Of a stretch of DNA of 38,420 nucleotides, positions 18,822-28,289 are shown piece by piece (position 1 is the first letter of the stretch; each line of letters begins with the position of its first letter). Where the stretch lies: the NCBI GenBank assembly GCA_903953805.1, contig CAJBLC010000007.1, positions 1 through 38,420 on the forward strand. Direction: 5' to 3'. The translations under genes were made by a program, and so were the position numbers. The stretch is from an uncultured Actinomycetes bacterium. Its GTDB lineage: Bacteria; Actinomycetota; Actinomycetes; Nanopelagicales; Nanopelagicaceae. The notes under the pieces are model-generated. The model saw only the letters and a program-made list of their open reading frames with translations, was not told the origin of the DNA and did no database searches.

Positions 18822-19707
18822 CTCTAGCGAAATCGGCCGATTTCATTCGCTTCTTACCTGCTGGTGTTACTTCCGATATTTCAAGGGTGCAATCATGAGC
18901 TTTGACGAGGAGACGATCGCCTTCGTTCCACAGCGCTCCACAGGAACGCTCTTCGCCATCGCTAGTGACGATCCTGACTCCGTGAATACTCAGCTTTGCA
19001 CCTCGGAAAAATGTATATGTTCCGGGACGATCACCGATTGCCCGGACTAAGCGTGAGATGGCTACTCCGGAATGGTTCCAATTTACGAGGCCCATCTCTT
19101 TCGAGATTTTGGGAGCCAAGGAAATATTCGATTGGCTCTGCGCCTTCGGTTTAATTCCTTTGGTAATCATCTCTACAACGTCAAGAATCCGATCTCCACC
19201 CAGAACGGAGAGCTGATCAAGCAACTCAGGAGTCGTAACTTCGTCGTTCAATTCAACTTCTTCTTGCAGGTAGACCGGTCCGGTATCCATTCCCTTATCG
19301 AGTTTGAAAATCGAGATACCCGTCTTCTCATCCCCCTCAAGGATTGACCATTGGACAGGAGCAGCCCCACGCCAACGCGGCAAGAGTGAAAAATGAAGAT
19401 TGAGCCAACCAAAACGAGGGCCGTGCAAAAGCTCTGGTGGAATCAATTTCCCGTAAGAGGCGGTAATTACCAGTTGAGGTTGAACCTCTAAAAGATGTTG
19501 ATTTATCTGAGAGATGTCTTGAGGTTTAGCAACGAGTATCCCCTGTTTAGAAGCCCAAGATGCGATCTCATTTTCAGTGAGATCTTGACCACGGCCAACC
19601 TTCCGATCTGGCAGAGTGATCAGAGAAGAGAGATGATGTTGAGATCTATTGATCGCCTCGATAATGGGAACACTTATAAGCGATGAAGACGCGACTGATA
19701 GTTGCAC
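18778..19707 (-). CDS. fmt: methionyl-tRNA formyltransferase
   Basis: 309 aa, GTG start abutting def stop; ITASYGKLIPPELL, GWLNLHFSLLPRWRGAAPVQWSILEGDEKTGISIF. Confidence 0.95.
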   Translation of the reverse strand: MQLSVASSSLISVPIIEAINRSQHHLSSLITLPDRKVGRGQDLTENEIASWASKQGILVAKPQDISQINQHLLEVQPQLVITASYGKLIPPELLHGPRFGWLNLHFSLLPRWRGAAPVQWSILEGDEKTGISIFKLDKGMDTGPVYLQEEVELNDEVTTPELLDQLSVLGGDRILDVVEMITKGIKPKAQSQSNISLAPKISKEMGLVNWNHSGVAISRLVRAIGDRPGTYTFFRGAKLSIHGVRIVTSDGEERSCGALWNEGDRLLVKAHDCTLEISEVTPAGKKRMKSADFARGARLSADERFELLG

Positions 19708-20268
19708 CTAATTACCCAGTCCGCGCGTGAAATGCGGTGAGACCTTGATCGTAGGTGTCGTGCCACTCTCCTGAGCTAACGAGAACCATTCGCTCTCGCG
19801 AATCTCCTTCATCGCATCCTTGCGCAGATCTGTAGTCATGCGATCAACGAAGAGAATTCCGTTGAGATGATCGGTCTCATGCTGCAAGGCTCGTGCAAGA
19901 AATTCAGTTCCTTCGACGACAATTGGTTCTCCGTGCATGTTAAATCCTTTGGCCACTGCCCGAAGGGCGCGTGGCGTCTCGTAATAGACCCCAGGAAATG
20001 AGAGGCAACCTTCCTCGCCATCCTGCATTTCATCACTCAAATCAAGGGTTGGGTTTACGAGGTGCCCCACTTCGTCATCAACATCCCACACGAAGACGCG
20101 AAGGGAGACTCCAATTTGAGGAGCCGCCAAGCCCGCACCTGGAGCGTCATGCATCGTGTCGGTGAGGTCTTTGACCAAGGTTCGAAGCTCTTTATCAAAA
20201 TCAAGGACCTCGCTCGCCGGGGTGGTGAGAACTGGATCCCCGAAGAGTCGTATTGATTGAATGGCCAT
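19708..20268 (-). CDS. def: peptide deformylase
   Basis: 186 aa; GAGLAAPQIG, EEGCLSFPG, QHETDHLNG (all three PDF motifs). Confidence 0.97.
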   Translation of the reverse strand: MAIQSIRLFGDPVLTTPASEVLDFDKELRTLVKDLTDTMHDAPGAGLAAPQIGVSLRVFVWDVDDEVGHLVNPTLDLSDEMQDGEEGCLSFPGVYYETPRALRAVAKGFNMHGEPIVVEGTEFLARALQHETDHLNGILFVDRMTTDLRKDAMKEIRESEWFSLAQESGTTPTIKVSPHFTRGLGN

Positions 20269-20315
20269 AGTTCTATTCTAACCGTTCATCAGTGGGCTCG
20301 ATATCTCAATCTGGC

Positions 20316-22226
20316 CTAATCGATGGTGTAGGGATCAAATCGATACGAGAACGCTTCTTCCTTCTTCGCGATCTTAATTCGCGTGAGGGCTGCGAATAGC
20401 TCAACTATCTCTTGATTGCGTTCTACTGGTATTTTCACGAGAAGACGACCCTTGCCATCTCTACCAGCTTGAAGTCCGTACGCGCTCACCCCCCTCTCCT
20501 CAAGGAGGTCTCTCAAAAGAGTGAGCTCGGAGAAGGAGCCTCCTAATGAAAGTAGACGTGTGAATGGTGGAAGATTGACTCGATTTCGTTCATGCATCTC
20601 GCGAAGCGCGAGGTCATATGCGTTTGACCTCATCAGCCCCTGAGAGACCTCAAGTGAGGATGGCATGGCGAAGAAGATCTCTCCATCATTTTCAAGAAGT
20701 GTGAGCAAGGTAAACCAATGAGCACGGACTTCCTCTTGGCTGCGAAGTTCAATCTGACCATATGCTCGTTCTGCATCTAACACGACAATCGCGGAATAGT
20801 GAGCGATAGGTTCAGATCCAGGCGTCGCTACGACAAGTGTGGGAGACGTTCCAAGCTCGCGAATTTGCTGATCTGCAGATGAGGAAATAACCGTGTAACC
20901 AGGAAATGCTCTTCCAAATTCGGCAGCAGTGCGTTCTGCACCACGGGAGATCGCATACATTTCCTCTGAACTACACCACGCGCAACTCCACGATAGGAAA
21001 TCCTTTAAGCACAAGGCGCAGTGAGGCGCTTTACCTGCCTGAGGAATAACTAAGCGTCCGCCACATTCGCATTCTGCAATATTCCGACACTTTCGACAGA
21101 CGATGCCATTGATGTAACCGGCACGTCCGACAGAGACGAGAACGTGTCCCCTTTTTAACCCCTCGGAAATGATTCGATGTGATGCACTATTCTCCCCTTC
21201 GTTTGCGGAGAATTTCATGCGCTTAATTGATGATTGCGTGAAGTCAAATTGTGTGAACCAACCAAGTTCTACTTGGCGAACCATTTCTACCGAAGGCGAA
21301 CGAGAGATAAAGATTATTGACGAGTCTGCGCTGCGTGTGAGGGCGACATCGCGGGAGTTCCATGTTGGGCTGTGCACCTCATAATTGTGGCGTTCTACAT
21401 CATTGATAATCATCAAAGTATCGCTCTGCTCCAGATGGAGGAACACTCCCGACCGCAAGGTGAGAAAGATTCCAGATTGGGAGAAGTTGGCTGAAAGGTA
21501 CTTCGCAAAGCGTTCGCTCTTGGTCTGATGTGATGAGAGTACAGAGAAAGAAGCACCTGCTTCAGAGAGAGCAACACTCAATGCTTCCAAATCCTTGATA
21601 TCTGGCAGTGCGACTACCACTTTGCCAACACTCGATCGAGACATCGCAATAGCGGCGATTATTGAATAGCTCGGTTGCAGGGTAGGCAAAATCAGAAGAT
21701 CCCTGAGATGGTGCTTGCTCCGAAGGCGACGATTGAGTGCGTCAGGAAGTATCAATCCGAAAAGTGCTATGTCCTCTTCGCTGGGTCCGGCGACTGTTTC
21801 GGACTGTGAAAACCTTGAAAACTTTGTTAATCCGAGCTTTGAATAGGCAGGCGAAAAAGCGGAGAGAAATGACCAGGTGGAGGTCACATACCTCATAGCC
21901 AATTCCCGAGCTAGCGCGATTTGTTGATCAGAGAAGATTCGCATTTCGGAGATGAGTAATGAAATTGGCTTTATTGACCCGTGGTCGGGCCGATCCGAAT
22001 AACGACGAACGATGAGACCATCGGTCTGATGGCTACCAAAGGAGACGGCCACAAGGTGGCCAACATCGCTGCCTTCGCACCCTTGAGGAAGGAAGTAGGT
22101 ATATATCTCTTCCGAGGATAGGTACGGGAGATTAACGAGAACATCAACGTAAGGCCGATCCTCAATCATGACCGGCCGAGGAGAACTCTTCTCAGACTTC
22201 AATGTGAGTGGCTTTACCTTCGCCAC
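20316..22226 (-). CDS. priA: primosomal protein N' (PriA), divergent with degenerate ATPase motifs
   Basis: 636 aa; N-terminal PriA 3'BD-like region, paired-Cys zinc module CRKC...CEC...CALC...CAWC, C-terminal PriA-like domain; synteny gmk-rpoZ-coaBC-metK-priA. Confidence 0.85.
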   Translation of the reverse strand: MAKVKPLTLKSEKSSPRPVMIEDRPYVDVLVNLPYLSSEEIYTYFLPQGCEGSDVGHLVAVSFGSHQTDGLIVRRYSDRPDHGSIKPISLLISEMRIFSDQQIALARELAMRYVTSTWSFLSAFSPAYSKLGLTKFSRFSQSETVAGPSEEDIALFGLILPDALNRRLRSKHHLRDLLILPTLQPSYSIIAAIAMSRSSVGKVVVALPDIKDLEALSVALSEAGASFSVLSSHQTKSERFAKYLSANFSQSGIFLTLRSGVFLHLEQSDTLMIINDVERHNYEVHSPTWNSRDVALTRSADSSIIFISRSPSVEMVRQVELGWFTQFDFTQSSIKRMKFSANEGENSASHRIISEGLKRGHVLVSVGRAGYINGIVCRKCRNIAECECGGRLVIPQAGKAPHCALCLKDFLSWSCAWCSSEEMYAISRGAERTAAEFGRAFPGYTVISSSADQQIRELGTSPTLVVATPGSEPIAHYSAIVVLDAERAYGQIELRSQEEVRAHWFTLLTLLENDGEIFFAMPSSLEVSQGLMRSNAYDLALREMHERNRVNLPPFTRLLSLGGSFSELTLLRDLLEERGVSAYGLQAGRDGKGRLLVKIPVERNQEIVELFAALTRIKIAKKEEAFSYRFDPYTID

Positions 22227-22232
22227 TTTGGA

Positions 22233-23426
22233 CTATCCCTTTACTGCGTTATTTAATGCAGCGGCTCGATTGGTGCGTTCCCACGTGAAGTTAGGAAGCT
22301 CGCGACCGAAGTGGCCATAAGAGCTGGTCGCGGAATAGATTGGGCGAAGTAGTTCGAGATCGCGGATGATAGCCGCTGGACGAAGGTCAAATACGTGTTC
22401 AATGGCTGCTTCGATCTGAAGTACTGGAACTTTCTCAGTTCCGAAGCACTCGACAAAGAGTCCAACAGGTTGAGCTTTACCGATGGCATAAGCAACCTGA
22501 ACTTCACAACGGGTTGCAAGTCCAGCTGCAACTACATTCTTCGCTACCCAACGCATTGCATAAGCAGCGGATCGATCCACCTTCGATGGGTCCTTTCCGG
22601 AGAATGCTCCCCCACCGTGGCGAGCCATGCCGCCGTAGGTATCAACAATAATTTTGCGACCGGTTAGCCCGGCGTCACCCATTGGTCCACCGATAACAAA
22701 GCGACCAGTTGGGTTGATAAGAGAACGAACATTGGATGTGTCGATTGCCAGATCGGCTATTACCGGATCAATCACATATTTTTGTACCTCAGGGGCAAGC
22801 TGATCTTCTAAACTAACGGAAGCTGCATGTTGGGAGCTCACAACGATCGTGTTGAGTGCAACAGCCTTGTCGCCATCATATTCAATCGTAACCTGGGTTT
22901 TACCATCCGGACGAAGGTAAGCAAGTTCGCCTGACTTTCGAACCTGAGAAAGTTGGAGTGAAAGCTTGTGCGCCAGTGCGATTGGTAGTGGCATAAGTTC
23001 AGGCGTGTCTTCACAGGCATAACCGAACATCAAACCTTGATCGCCAGCACCTTGTAGATCGAGCGGATCTACTGAAGAGCTAACGCGCTTCTCGAAGGCA
23101 GAGTCAACACCTTGTGCAATATCTTGTGACTGTTGTCCGATGCTCAGTGAGACTCCGCAAGAATTTCCATCAAAGCCCTTGTCGGAAGAGTCATATCCAA
23201 TTGCAAGTACGGTATCTCGAACGATGCTCATGACATCGGCATAACCGTTTGTAGTCACCTCACCGGCTACGTGAACCTGTCCGGTGGTAATAAGCGTTTC
23301 AACAGCAACTCGAGATTTTGAATCTTGCCCTAGTAGTGAATCGAGGATTGCATCTGAGATCTGGTCAGCCATCTTATCTGGATGGCCTTCAGTCACGGAT
23401 TCAGAGGTAAATAAGCGCTTAGTCAT
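22233..23426 (-). CDS. metK: S-adenosylmethionine synthetase
   Basis: 397 aa; [55 protein letters not shown]. Confidence 0.98.
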   Translation of the reverse strand: MTKRLFTSESVTEGHPDKMADQISDAILDSLLGQDSKSRVAVETLITTGQVHVAGEVTTNGYADVMSIVRDTVLAIGYDSSDKGFDGNSCGVSLSIGQQSQDIAQGVDSAFEKRVSSSVDPLDLQGAGDQGLMFGYACEDTPELMPLPIALAHKLSLQLSQVRKSGELAYLRPDGKTQVTIEYDGDKAVALNTIVVSSQHAASVSLEDQLAPEVQKYVIDPVIADLAIDTSNVRSLINPTGRFVIGGPMGDAGLTGRKIIVDTYGGMARHGGGAFSGKDPSKVDRSAAYAMRWVAKNVVAAGLATRCEVQVAYAIGKAQPVGLFVECFGTEKVPVLQIEAAIEHVFDLRPAAIIRDLELLRPIYSATSSYGHFGRELPNFTWERTNRAAALNNAVKG

Positions 23427-24618
23427 GGGCTAAACCTAACTTATGGGCAGCGAAATCTAGAAGTTTATCGGCGAGTGTCAGTTTTGAGACCCCGTGAAGT
23501 TCTTCAACGACCTCTCCGCTTCTCACAATCATCCCGCTCGTCTGATCAGAGCCGAAGATCGCTCCCCCGGTGACATCGTTGAGATAGATAAGGTCAAGAT
23601 TCTTCTGCGCATACTTCTCGATCGCCTTTGCCAGTCCATCTTCCCCAGTCTGGGCCGCGAAACCGATCAGGACGCGATCACCCTTTCTCTGGCCGATCTC
23701 TTTGAGGATATCTACTGTTGGAGTCAATTCAATTGAATGATACGAGTTCTTATCCAACTTCCCATCGTTCACCTGCAAGGGTTTCGCATCTGCAACCGCC
23801 GCGGTCATTATGACGACATTAGCCTCTTCAAAGTGATCCGTAACAGCGCGGTGCATCTGATCTGCGGTTGAAACTCGGAGCATTTCTACTCCTTCAATGT
23901 CTGGTTGGTCAGAGTTAGCCGCAATAAGAGTTACCTTCGCTCCACGTTTCGCTGCGGCAAAAGCGGTAGCAAACCCTTGTTTCCCTGATGAATGATTACC
24001 AATATAACGAACAGGATCGATCGCTTCTCGGGTTCCTCCGGCAGTTACAAGTACATTAAATCCTTTTAGGTCTGCCTTGATATCGAGCGTCTCAGAGAGA
24101 GTTTGAATAATCCGCGAACTCTCGGGATATCTTCCAACTCCTACATCAGACCCTGTCATGCGGCCCTCATCAGGTTCAACGACCACAACGCCACGTGAAC
24201 GAAGTAATCCAACGTTCGCCTGAACTGCCGCATTGAGCCACATCTCTGGGTGCATTGCAGGTACAAGAATGAGCGGCGCCGTTGAAGCAAGAATGATATT
24301 TGTGAGTAGATCATCGGCTCGTCCGGTGGCGATCCGCGAGAGAAGATCAGCGGTGGTTGGTGCAATGACTATTGCATCGCACTTTTTCGCTAAATCGATA
24401 TGGGGAACGCTATGGACGTTGCTCCATAAGTCGTCATGCACTTCTCGACCACTCAGTGCCGCCCACGTTGCATTTCCAACAAAATTTTGGGATGAACGAG
24501 TTGGAACGACGGTGACAAGAAAGCCATGATCCTGAAGGCGACGGATGAGATCGGCGCTCTTATAAGCAGAGATCCCGCCACCAACGCCAAGAATGATCTC
24601 GCGACCACGAAGAGTCAT
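23419..24618 (-). CDS. coaBC: bifunctional phosphopantothenoylcysteine decarboxylase/phosphopantothenate-cysteine ligase
   Basis: 399 aa; [55 protein letters not shown]. Confidence 0.96.
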   Translation of the reverse strand: MTLRGREIILGVGGGISAYKSADLIRRLQDHGFLVTVVPTRSSQNFVGNATWAALSGREVHDDLWSNVHSVPHIDLAKKCDAIVIAPTTADLLSRIATGRADDLLTNIILASTAPLILVPAMHPEMWLNAAVQANVGLLRSRGVVVVEPDEGRMTGSDVGVGRYPESSRIIQTLSETLDIKADLKGFNVLVTAGGTREAIDPVRYIGNHSSGKQGFATAFAAAKRGAKVTLIAANSDQPDIEGVEMLRVSTADQMHRAVTDHFEEANVVIMTAAVADAKPLQVNDGKLDKNSYHSIELTPTVDILKEIGQRKGDRVLIGFAAQTGEDGLAKAIEKYAQKNLDLIYLNDVTGGAIFGSDQTSGMIVRSGEVVEELHGVSKLTLADKLLDFAAHKLGLAHD

Positions 24619-24630
24619 GAGAGTGAGTTT

Positions 24631-24912
24631 TTAAGCGGTAGCTTCTTGAGCTTTAGGCTCGAGGTTTTCAATGGTTAGGAGACCTTCATTGATCTCGCGC
24701 AACGCAATTGAGAGCGGCTTCTCATGAACATATGTCTCCACAAGTGGGCCAACATATTCAAGGAGTCCTTCGCCGAGCTGTGAGTAGTAGGCATTGATCT
24801 GACGGGCGCGCTTGGCTGCGTAGAGCACGAGGCTATATTTTGAACCTGCCTTGTCGAGAAGCTCATCGATCGGTGGATTTGTGATGCCATCCATGTTAGT
24901 CATTGAGCTCAT
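24631..24912 (-). CDS. rpoZ: RNA polymerase omega subunit
   Basis: [50 protein letters not shown]; start set to ATG 24912 because AAAGAGG lies 5 nt upstream (ORF track starts at 24927). Confidence 0.93.
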   Translation of the reverse strand: MSSMTNMDGITNPPIDELLDKAGSKYSLVLYAAKRARQINAYYSQLGEGLLEYVGPLVETYVHEKPLSIALREINEGLLTIENLEPKAQEATA

Positions 24913-24966
24913 AGTTGCCTCTTTCATCTTGATAAAACCTGAAAAATAAAGCTTCGGCCACGTGGG

Positions 24967-25836
24967 CTAAGTCGCTAAGGATACCAGTTCCTCAATTACC
25001 CGTTCGACGGAGTCATTGACCAGTACGTGGTCGAACTCGCCTGCCGCAGCCATCTCTTGCTCAGCCAGTGCCAATCGGGCTGCCTGGCGTTCAGGCGAAT
25101 CGGTCCCTCGCCCTGTGAGTCGAGCCTTCAATTCATCCCAGCTGGGAGGCGCGATAAAGACCAATAAGGCGTTGGGATCGCTCTTTCGAACCTGACGGGC
25201 TCCCTCAATTTCAATCTCTAGCAGAACATTCTTACCCAGGGCGAGCCAACTCTCGATAGGTGCGTGTGGGGTCCCATAGCGAGCCCCAGCAAACTCTGCC
25301 CACTCTAAGAAGGAGCCATCAGCGATCGATTGATCAAACTTCGAATCGTTATAAAAATAGTAATCAATCCCGTCTCGCTCCCCCTCACGAGGGTCGCGAG
25401 TTGTCGCTGAAACTGAGATCCAGAATCGGGGATCATTTCGAAGGGTTCGCGTAATCGTGCTCTTACCTACGCCACCAGGCCCAGACATCACAATGAGAGT
25501 TCCACGAGCCGGATCGATCTTCGACACTGATAACTCCCCTCTCAACGCTGACACTTGATTAGTACCTAGACCAGCAATCCGTCTCGTGGGAGAGATCTTC
25601 GCTCTCTCCATGATTGCTTCCGCTCGAAGTTTACCCACACCAGGTACGGACTCAAGCAATTCACGAACTCGCATCTTCCGTATCGCAGGATCTACGGAGT
25701 TGATGAGATCGAAAATGCTGATCTCCCCATTCCCCAGTGACTTCTTTGCTGCCGCTCGAACTTGCCGAGCTGCTATTGCCGCACTATTTGCTGCTGCTCG
25801 CTCTGCTGGTGAGAGTTTAGGCGGAAGTGGCGTCAT
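24967..25836 (-). CDS. gmk: fusion of actinobacterial integration host factor (mIHF) and guanylate kinase
   Basis: Single ORF: N-terminal ~103 aa MTPLPPKLSPAERAAANSAAIAARQVRAAAKK...KMRVRELLESVPGVGKLRAEAIMERAKISPTRRIAGLGTNQVSALRGELS (mIHF) followed without stop by SKIDPARGTLIVMSGPGGVGKSTITRTLR...SVSATTRDPREGERDGIDYYF (Gmk). ATG 25836 preceded by GGGAG (ORF track starts at 25860). Confidence 0.93.
   Translation of the reverse strand: MTPLPPKLSPAERAAANSAAIAARQVRAAAKKSLGNGEISIFDLINSVDPAIRKMRVRELLESVPGVGKLRAEAIMERAKISPTRRIAGLGTNQVSALRGELSVSKIDPARGTLIVMSGPGGVGKSTITRTLRNDPRFWISVSATTRDPREGERDGIDYYFYNDSKFDQSIADGSFLEWAEFAGARYGTPHAPIESWLALGKNVLLEIEIEGARQVRKSDPNALLVFIAPPSWDELKARLTGRGTDSPERQAARLALAEQEMAAAGEFDHVLVNDSVERVIEELVSLAT
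25525..25540 (-). promoter_or_regulatory. candidate internal translation start (SD + in-frame GTG) for free guanylate kinase
   Basis: Minus strand AGGGGAG-TTATCA-GTG TCG AAG ATC; SD 25540-25534, GTG at 25527, in frame (187 codons including stop) with gmk. Confidence 0.6.
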
Positions 25837-26515
25837 CGAGAATCTCCCGAGCCTTTGCACTCATCGCACCGAGACCTTCGCTGTAAAGAGATGTTATTGG
25901 ACGACCTATCACGAGATAGGTTGAACCGGCATTGATTGCATCTCGAGGAGTCATGACTCGATTTTGATCACCGAGGGAACTTCCTGCAGGTCGAACTCCG
26001 GGAGTAATGATGGTTGTCTCTCTACCGATTCGCTCTCTTATCGATGAAACTTCTAAAGGTGAGCAAACGATCGCTCGCGCGCCAGAGTCAACAGCAAGTG
26101 AAGCAAGGTTGATGGCGGATTCGAGCGGAGGCTGAGAGTAACCAATCGCGCGGACATTCTCAGCGGTGAGCGAGGTGAGGATTGTTACCGCGGTGATATC
26201 AATCGAAGGAGCAGCGGTAGCCGCGGCAGCGATCATCTCCGATCCACCGGAGGCATGAACGGTAAGAAACTTTGGTTTGATATGCGAGATTGCTTTAGTC
26301 GCACTCGCCACTGTATTTGGAATATCGTGCAATTTGAGATCCAAAAAGAGATCGAATTCACCGGCACTTCGTAACCTCTCGATCCCCTTATCGCCAAAAG
26401 TTAAGAAGAATTCAAGTCCGGCTTTATACGTCTTAATGGATTCATTGGTCGCTTCAATCCATGAGCAAGCAGTATCGAGATTGTCGGTATCTAGGGCAAG
26501 GATCAGTGGATTCAT
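25817..26515 (-). CDS. pyrF: orotidine 5'-phosphate decarboxylase (type 2/short form)
   Basis: 232 aa; LALDTDNLDTACSWIEA, FLDLKLHDIPNTVASATKAI, IITPGVRPAGSSLGDQNRVMTPRDAINAGSTYLVIGRPIT. Confidence 0.96.
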   Translation of the reverse strand: MNPLILALDTDNLDTACSWIEATNESIKTYKAGLEFFLTFGDKGIERLRSAGEFDLFLDLKLHDIPNTVASATKAISHIKPKFLTVHASGGSEMIAAAATAAPSIDITAVTILTSLTAENVRAIGYSQPPLESAINLASLAVDSGARAIVCSPLEVSSIRERIGRETTIITPGVRPAGSSLGDQNRVMTPRDAINAGSTYLVIGRPITSLYSEGLGAMSAKAREILDDATSA

Positions 26516-27447
26516 GGAAGGACCTCTCTATGGGCGAAACCGATTGCTTCATTAAGGGAATTGAAACCCTTTTCGATGAGGATCTCTTCTAATTCCTGCT
26601 TTACCTTGATAACAGCCGTTGGATTTCCAAACGTGGCAGTACCAACTGATACAGCATGAGCTCCCGCCAAAATGAATTCGAAGGCATCGCGACCAGATGT
26701 AATGCCACCCATTCCCAAGATTGGTAAGTGTGGAAGGGCTGCGTGCACTTGATAGACCGCTCTCACTGCTACAGGCCGAATCGCAGGACCACTAAGTCCA
26801 CCGGTCTTCTGCGCCAATTTAGGGAGCATTGAATTCGTATCAATAACCATCCCAAGAAGAGTGTTGATCAGTGCGACGCCATCTGCACCGGCGTGTGACA
26901 CCTCTTTAGCGATCGACACGATATCTGTGACATCAGGAGAAAGTTTGGCAATGATTGGCAACTCTCCCCCGATATTTCTTCGGACCGCCTCAATAGCAGC
27001 ACGGGCTGTCTCTGGATGGCAAGAGAAGACCATTCCTCGATTTTCAACATTGGGACATGAAATATTTACTTCGATTCCCACTACGCCGGGAAGATTGCGC
27101 ATCTTTCTCGCAAGTACCGCGTAATCTTCGACGGTTTCACCCGCAATACTGACAAAGGTTCGTGCGCCTTGTGCAGCGAGCCATGGAATGTCATTCTCTA
27201 GGAAGTAATCCACTCCCGGTCCTTGAAGTCCGATCGAATTGAGCATTCCACTTGGAGTTTCGGCCATTCGTGGAGTGGCACGACCGCTTCGTGGCTTGAT
27301 CATGATCGACTTGGTGACGATCGCACCCAACTCGGTCAATGGGAAGAATTGAGAGAGTTCTTTACCAGAGCCCGCACAACCGCTGGCGGTTAATATCGGA
27401 TTTGGAAGTTGTGCGCTACCGAGTGATGCTGCAAATGAGAAGCTCAT
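26512..27447 (-). CDS. pyrD: dihydroorotate dehydrogenase catalytic subunit (class 1B)
   Basis: 311 aa; NPILTASGCAGSGKE, NISCPNVENRG (Cys catalytic base of class 1), GMGGITSGRDAFEFILAGA; next to pyrK. Confidence 0.95.
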   Translation of the reverse strand: MSFSFAASLGSAQLPNPILTASGCAGSGKELSQFFPLTELGAIVTKSIMIKPRSGRATPRMAETPSGMLNSIGLQGPGVDYFLENDIPWLAAQGARTFVSIAGETVEDYAVLARKMRNLPGVVGIEVNISCPNVENRGMVFSCHPETARAAIEAVRRNIGGELPIIAKLSPDVTDIVSIAKEVSHAGADGVALINTLLGMVIDTNSMLPKLAQKTGGLSGPAIRPVAVRAVYQVHAALPHLPILGMGGITSGRDAFEFILAGAHAVSVGTATFGNPTAVIKVKQELEEILIEKGFNSLNEAIGFAHREVLP

Positions 27448-28289
27448 GCGCCGAAAGTCCCTTCCGGAATACGTCGTTTGCTATCCCAAATAACGCGCGA
27501 CCCATCCATTACCGGTCCATCGATACAGGAGCGGAGCATACGGATAACGCCATCATCTCCCTTCACCGGAAGAACACAGGTCATGCAGACACCGATTCCA
27601 CAGGCCATTGATTCTTCGACAGCGCATTGATGCAAAATTCCATAATTATCGCTTATGGCAGTGATTGCCTGAAGCATGCCCATTGGACCACATGAGTAGA
27701 TGATCTCAATCTCATTCTCTTCGATGAGTTTAGGAAGAACATCGGTAATCTGTCCCTTGATGCCAGTGCTTCCGTCATCGGTTGTGAGAGTCAGACTCGA
27801 AACAGAACGTTTACCGTCGAGTGGAGCATAGATCTTTGCGGCGGTACTTGCGCCAAGGACCATATCTACTCGACAACCCCGACTCTTCAAGAGCTCTGCA
27901 AGACCAAAGAGTGGTGCGCTTCCATAACCGCCACCAACGAGGAGCGCTCGCACCGGTTCTGTAGGGATACCAAAATGCGTTCCAAGAGGTGCGACCATAT
28001 CGACAACCGCGTGAGGTTCGAGTGCGGTTAACCAACGACTTCCTTGGCCATGAGGTGCAACAACGAGTTCGATGAGACCTCCTTGGGGTCCCTTCTCCGT
28101 TGATCGGTAGATCGCAAAGGCCCTTCGGAGAACCATCGCTGAACTTTCACCACCTACAGCGATAGCGACAAAGTTTCCTGGTCGGGCTTGAGCCGCTAAA
28201 TCACCAACGGAGAAGACCATATGGTGATAGGCGCCAACCTTTTTATTGCTTATAAGTTCTGCGGAGATTTGAGCCGCTCTCGAGTTCAT
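27444..28289 (-). CDS. pyrK: dihydroorotate dehydrogenase electron-transfer subunit
   Basis: FAD-binding region (PGNFVAIAV...LRRAFAIY), [17 protein letters not shown], [2Fe-2S] motif [26 protein letters not shown]. Start refined to ATG 28289 (ATGA overlap with carB stop). Confidence 0.93.
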   Translation of the reverse strand: MNSRAAQISAELISNKKVGAYHHMVFSVGDLAAQARPGNFVAIAVGGESSAMVLRRAFAIYRSTEKGPQGGLIELVVAPHGQGSRWLTALEPHAVVDMVAPLGTHFGIPTEPVRALLVGGGYGSAPLFGLAELLKSRGCRVDMVLGASTAAKIYAPLDGKRSVSSLTLTTDDGSTGIKGQITDVLPKLIEENEIEIIYSCGPMGMLQAITAISDNYGILHQCAVEESMACGIGVCMTCVLPVKGDDGVIRMLRSCIDGPVMDGSRVIWDSKRRIPEGTFGA

